Shown here: positions 14,307 to 15,546 of the stretch, one piece after another
Layout: the number at the start of each line of letters is the position of its first letter
Numbering within the stretch: position 1 is the stretch's first letter
Source: Rhizorhapis sp. SPR117
Lineage (GTDB): Bacteria; Pseudomonadota; Alphaproteobacteria; Sphingomonadales; Sphingomonadaceae
NCBI RefSeq assembly: GCF_021742065.1
Contig: NZ_JAKKIE010000071.1
Coordinates: forward strand, 1-15,546
DNA: 15,546 nucleotides
Direction: 5' to 3'
The notes under the pieces: model-generated
Databases searched by the model: none
What the model was told of the DNA's origin: nothing
Seen by the model: only the letters and a program-made list of their open reading frames with translations
Position numbers and translations under genes: made by a program

Positions 14307-15356
14307 ATGAATACTCGGGTTCTGGTCGTCGACGATTCCATAACCATGCGTGCGCTTTTCACGGATGTGCTGGAACGGTCGAGCGGGATCAATGTGGTGG
14401 GCGCCGCCGCAAACGCCGACGAAGCGCGTGACATGATTGCGGCGCTTAAACCCGATGTATTGACGCTGGACGTCGAAATGCCCGGCAAGAGCGGCCTGGA
14501 GTTTCTCGAAGAATTGATGGAGAGCAATCCCATGCCTGTGGTGATGCTATCGACGCTGACGCAAAAGGGGGCACAGACATCATTCAAGGCGCTTGAACTG
14601 GGCGCTGTGGACTGCTTCCCCAAGCCTCAGCAGGCAACGCCAGAGGAATTCGACAAAATCGTGGACAAGCTTGGCAAGCTGGTCGTCGCTGCGGCCAACG
14701 GCAAGGTGCGATCCAAGGCTGTGAAGGCGGCGGCAGGCACTATCGACCTTTCTGAAATTCCCTTCGAATGGAATGGCAAACTGATTGCCATGAGTGCATC
14801 GACCGGCGGCGTGGAGGCCATATCTGAACTGCTCGCCGCATTTCCGGTCAATTGTCCGCCCACCATTGTGTTGCAGCAGATGGAAGCGGGTTTCGCTGTA
14901 CCGTTTACGGATAAGCTGGACGCAGCGATCAAGCCAAAGGTGGTGGTGGCCTCCGACGGCCTGAAACTGGAACAGGGCACGGTCTATGTCGTTGCCGATC
15001 CGGATAAACATGCGGTAATTGACCGCTGGCCCGACGCATCGATCCGCTTGCTCGGCAATGATCCGGTGCAGGGGTTCCGTCCGTCGGCTGACCTGTTGTT
15101 TGCGACCATCGCCAAGACGGCCGGGGCAAATGGCGTCGGAATGATCCTGACCGGCATGGGCCGTGATGGTGCGGCTGGCCTGAAGGCCTTGCGTGGGGCG
15201 GGCGGCAAGACATTCTGTCAGGACAAGGACAGTTGCATGGTTCACGAAGCCCCCGCTGCCGCCGTGGCACAGGGCGCGGTCGAACAGCAGCTCCCGCTCA
15301 ATGGGCTGGCTGCCGCTACGCTGGGAGTGGCTGGCAAGTTTGCCAAGGCGGCTTGA
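14307..15356 (+). CDS. CheB-like protein with catalytic His replaced by Gln
   Basis: Second CheB homologue, 349 residues. The receiver domain is intact: D9/D10, phosphoacceptor Asp55 (TLDVEMPGKSG) and Lys106 (FPKPQ). In the esterase domain, Ser165 (MSASTGG) and Asp287 (LTGMGRDGA) are kept. The residue 26 after the Ser and 96 before the Asp, exactly where E. coli CheB has His190, is Gln191 (VLQQMEAGF instead of xQHMPxxF). The segment usually reading Y-I-A-P-G-x-x-H is YVVADPDKH. Methylesterase activity is therefore probably lost or strongly reduced, while phosphorylation by CheA should still work. Likely roles are phosphate sink, receptor binding or regulation of the intact CheB (inference). 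AAAGGGA upstream is a good ribosome binding site. The last gene of the operon starts 2 nt after it. Confidence 0.9.
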   Translation: MNTRVLVVDDSITMRALFTDVLERSSGINVVGAAANADEARDMIAALKPDVLTLDVEMPGKSGLEFLEELMESNPMPVVMLSTLTQKGAQTSFKALELGAVDCFPKPQQATPEEFDKIVDKLGKLVVAAANGKVRSKAVKAAAGTIDLSEIPFEWNGKLIAMSASTGGVEAISELLAAFPVNCPPTIVLQQMEAGFAVPFTDKLDAAIKPKVVVASDGLKLEQGTVYVVADPDKHAVIDRWPDASIRLLGNDPVQGFRPSADLLFATIAKTAGANGVGMILTGMGRDGAAGLKALRGAGGKTFCQDKDSCMVHEAPAAAVAQGAVEQQLPLNGLAAATLGVAGKFAKAA

Positions 15357-15358
15357 TC

Positions 15359-15481
15359 GTGGATGATAATTCCCAAATTTCTCAGGGGGACTCCGCCATC
15401 CCCAATGATCTGGCCGTGCTGAGGGCTATCGCCAGCGAATTGGAGGCATCACGGCAATGCCTGGAACAGCTAGTCACCTGA
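15359..15481 (+). pseudogene. Truncated small gene at the end of the che operon
   Basis: From a GTG at 15359, 2 nt after the cheB-like stop and 7 nt after AAGGCGG, a frame reads MDDNSQISQGDSAIPNDLAV then LRAIASELEASRQCLEQL and stops at 15481. The second half is a regular amphipathic helix, typical of a helical chemotaxis accessory protein. Only about 37 codons come from the original gene: at CTAG (15470-15473) the sequence appears to pass into an IS630-type element, and the last residues (VT) and stop come from the element. The remainder, if it exists, lies beyond the IS outside the window. The family was not recognised. The frame is also open further upstream, so the start is inferred. Confidence 0.5.
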
Positions 15482-15546
15482 ATCCGAAGTTCGCTTCATT
15501 GTTTTCTGGCAGAAGCGTTTGACGGCGGCGAGGATCTCGTCGGCGG
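15470..15546 (-). CDS. C-terminal end of an IS630-type transposase (partial)
   Basis: The minus strand reads ADEILAAVKRFCQKTMKRTS followed by DSGD and a TAG, running in from beyond the right edge. The A-D-E-I-L-A-x-V-x-R-F-C-Q-K-T pattern is what I associate with the C-terminus of IS630-family transposases of alphaproteobacteria; this is from memory and only 24 residues are visible. The stop codon TAG lies at the presumed insertion site. Confidence 0.5.
   Translation of the reverse strand, partial: ADEILAAVKRFCQKTMKRTSDSGD
15473..15546 (-). mobile_element. Edge of an IS630-type insertion sequence
   Basis: The end of an insertion sequence seems to start after the TA of CTAG at 15470-15473. 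IS630/Tc1-mariner elements duplicate a TA, often within CTAG. The inference rests on the transposase-like tail on the minus strand and on the break in the helical protein encoded up to this point. The other end and the second TA are not in the window. Confidence 0.45.

Noticed and set aside
1..15546. CRISPR arrays, tRNA or rRNA genes, riboswitches
   Set aside because: No regularly spaced short repeats, cloverleaf sequences or known aptamer-like blocks were seen by reading. A covariance-model search was not possible here.

Overview
The window looks like chromosomal DNA from a GC-rich alphaproteobacterium, most likely a sphingomonad. This rests on the style of the proteins, the compact overlapping che operon and the IS630-like fragment at the right edge. 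The genus cannot be fixed from the sequence alone.

Left part (1-5119). A class III omega-aminotransferase runs in from beyond the left edge. A strong hairpin follows it, then an MFS transporter. Next comes a 292-bp element bounded by perfect 20-bp terminal inverted repeats, which holds only a small open frame and no transposase. About 470 bp of unassigned DNA follows. Then come a secreted OmpA-C-domain protein, a second strong hairpin, about 290 bp with no supported gene, and a small four-helix membrane protein.

Right part (about 5288-15356). This is one chemotaxis cluster on the + strand: transmembrane MCP, soluble globin-coupled MCP, STAS protein, CheA, CheR, CheB, CheD, CheY, CheW and a second CheB. 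Coupling is tight: cheA/cheR and cheR/cheB overlap by 4 nt, and cheB/cheD overlap by 13 nt. Both MCP genes are preceded by a sequence resembling a sigma-28 (FliA) flagellar promoter with the expected 15-nt spacing, which suggests co-regulation with flagellar genes elsewhere. A small gene directly after the second cheB appears to be cut off by an IS630-type insertion that runs out of the window.

How the genes work together. The MCPs sense stimuli; one is probably an oxygen or other gas sensor binding haem. They control CheA autophosphorylation through CheW. CheA passes phosphate to CheY and to the CheB receivers. CheR, CheB and CheD set receptor methylation and deamidation. Oddities are the second CheB, which has Gln in place of the catalytic His; a STAS protein lacking the usual phosphorylatable Ser; and an MCP with a CheR-docking-type C-terminal pentapeptide next to a CheR whose beta-subdomain loop looks like the pentapeptide-independent type. 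I saw no wholly new multi-gene system. The most unusual parts are the degenerate CheB, the transposase-less element and the interrupted che-operon gene.
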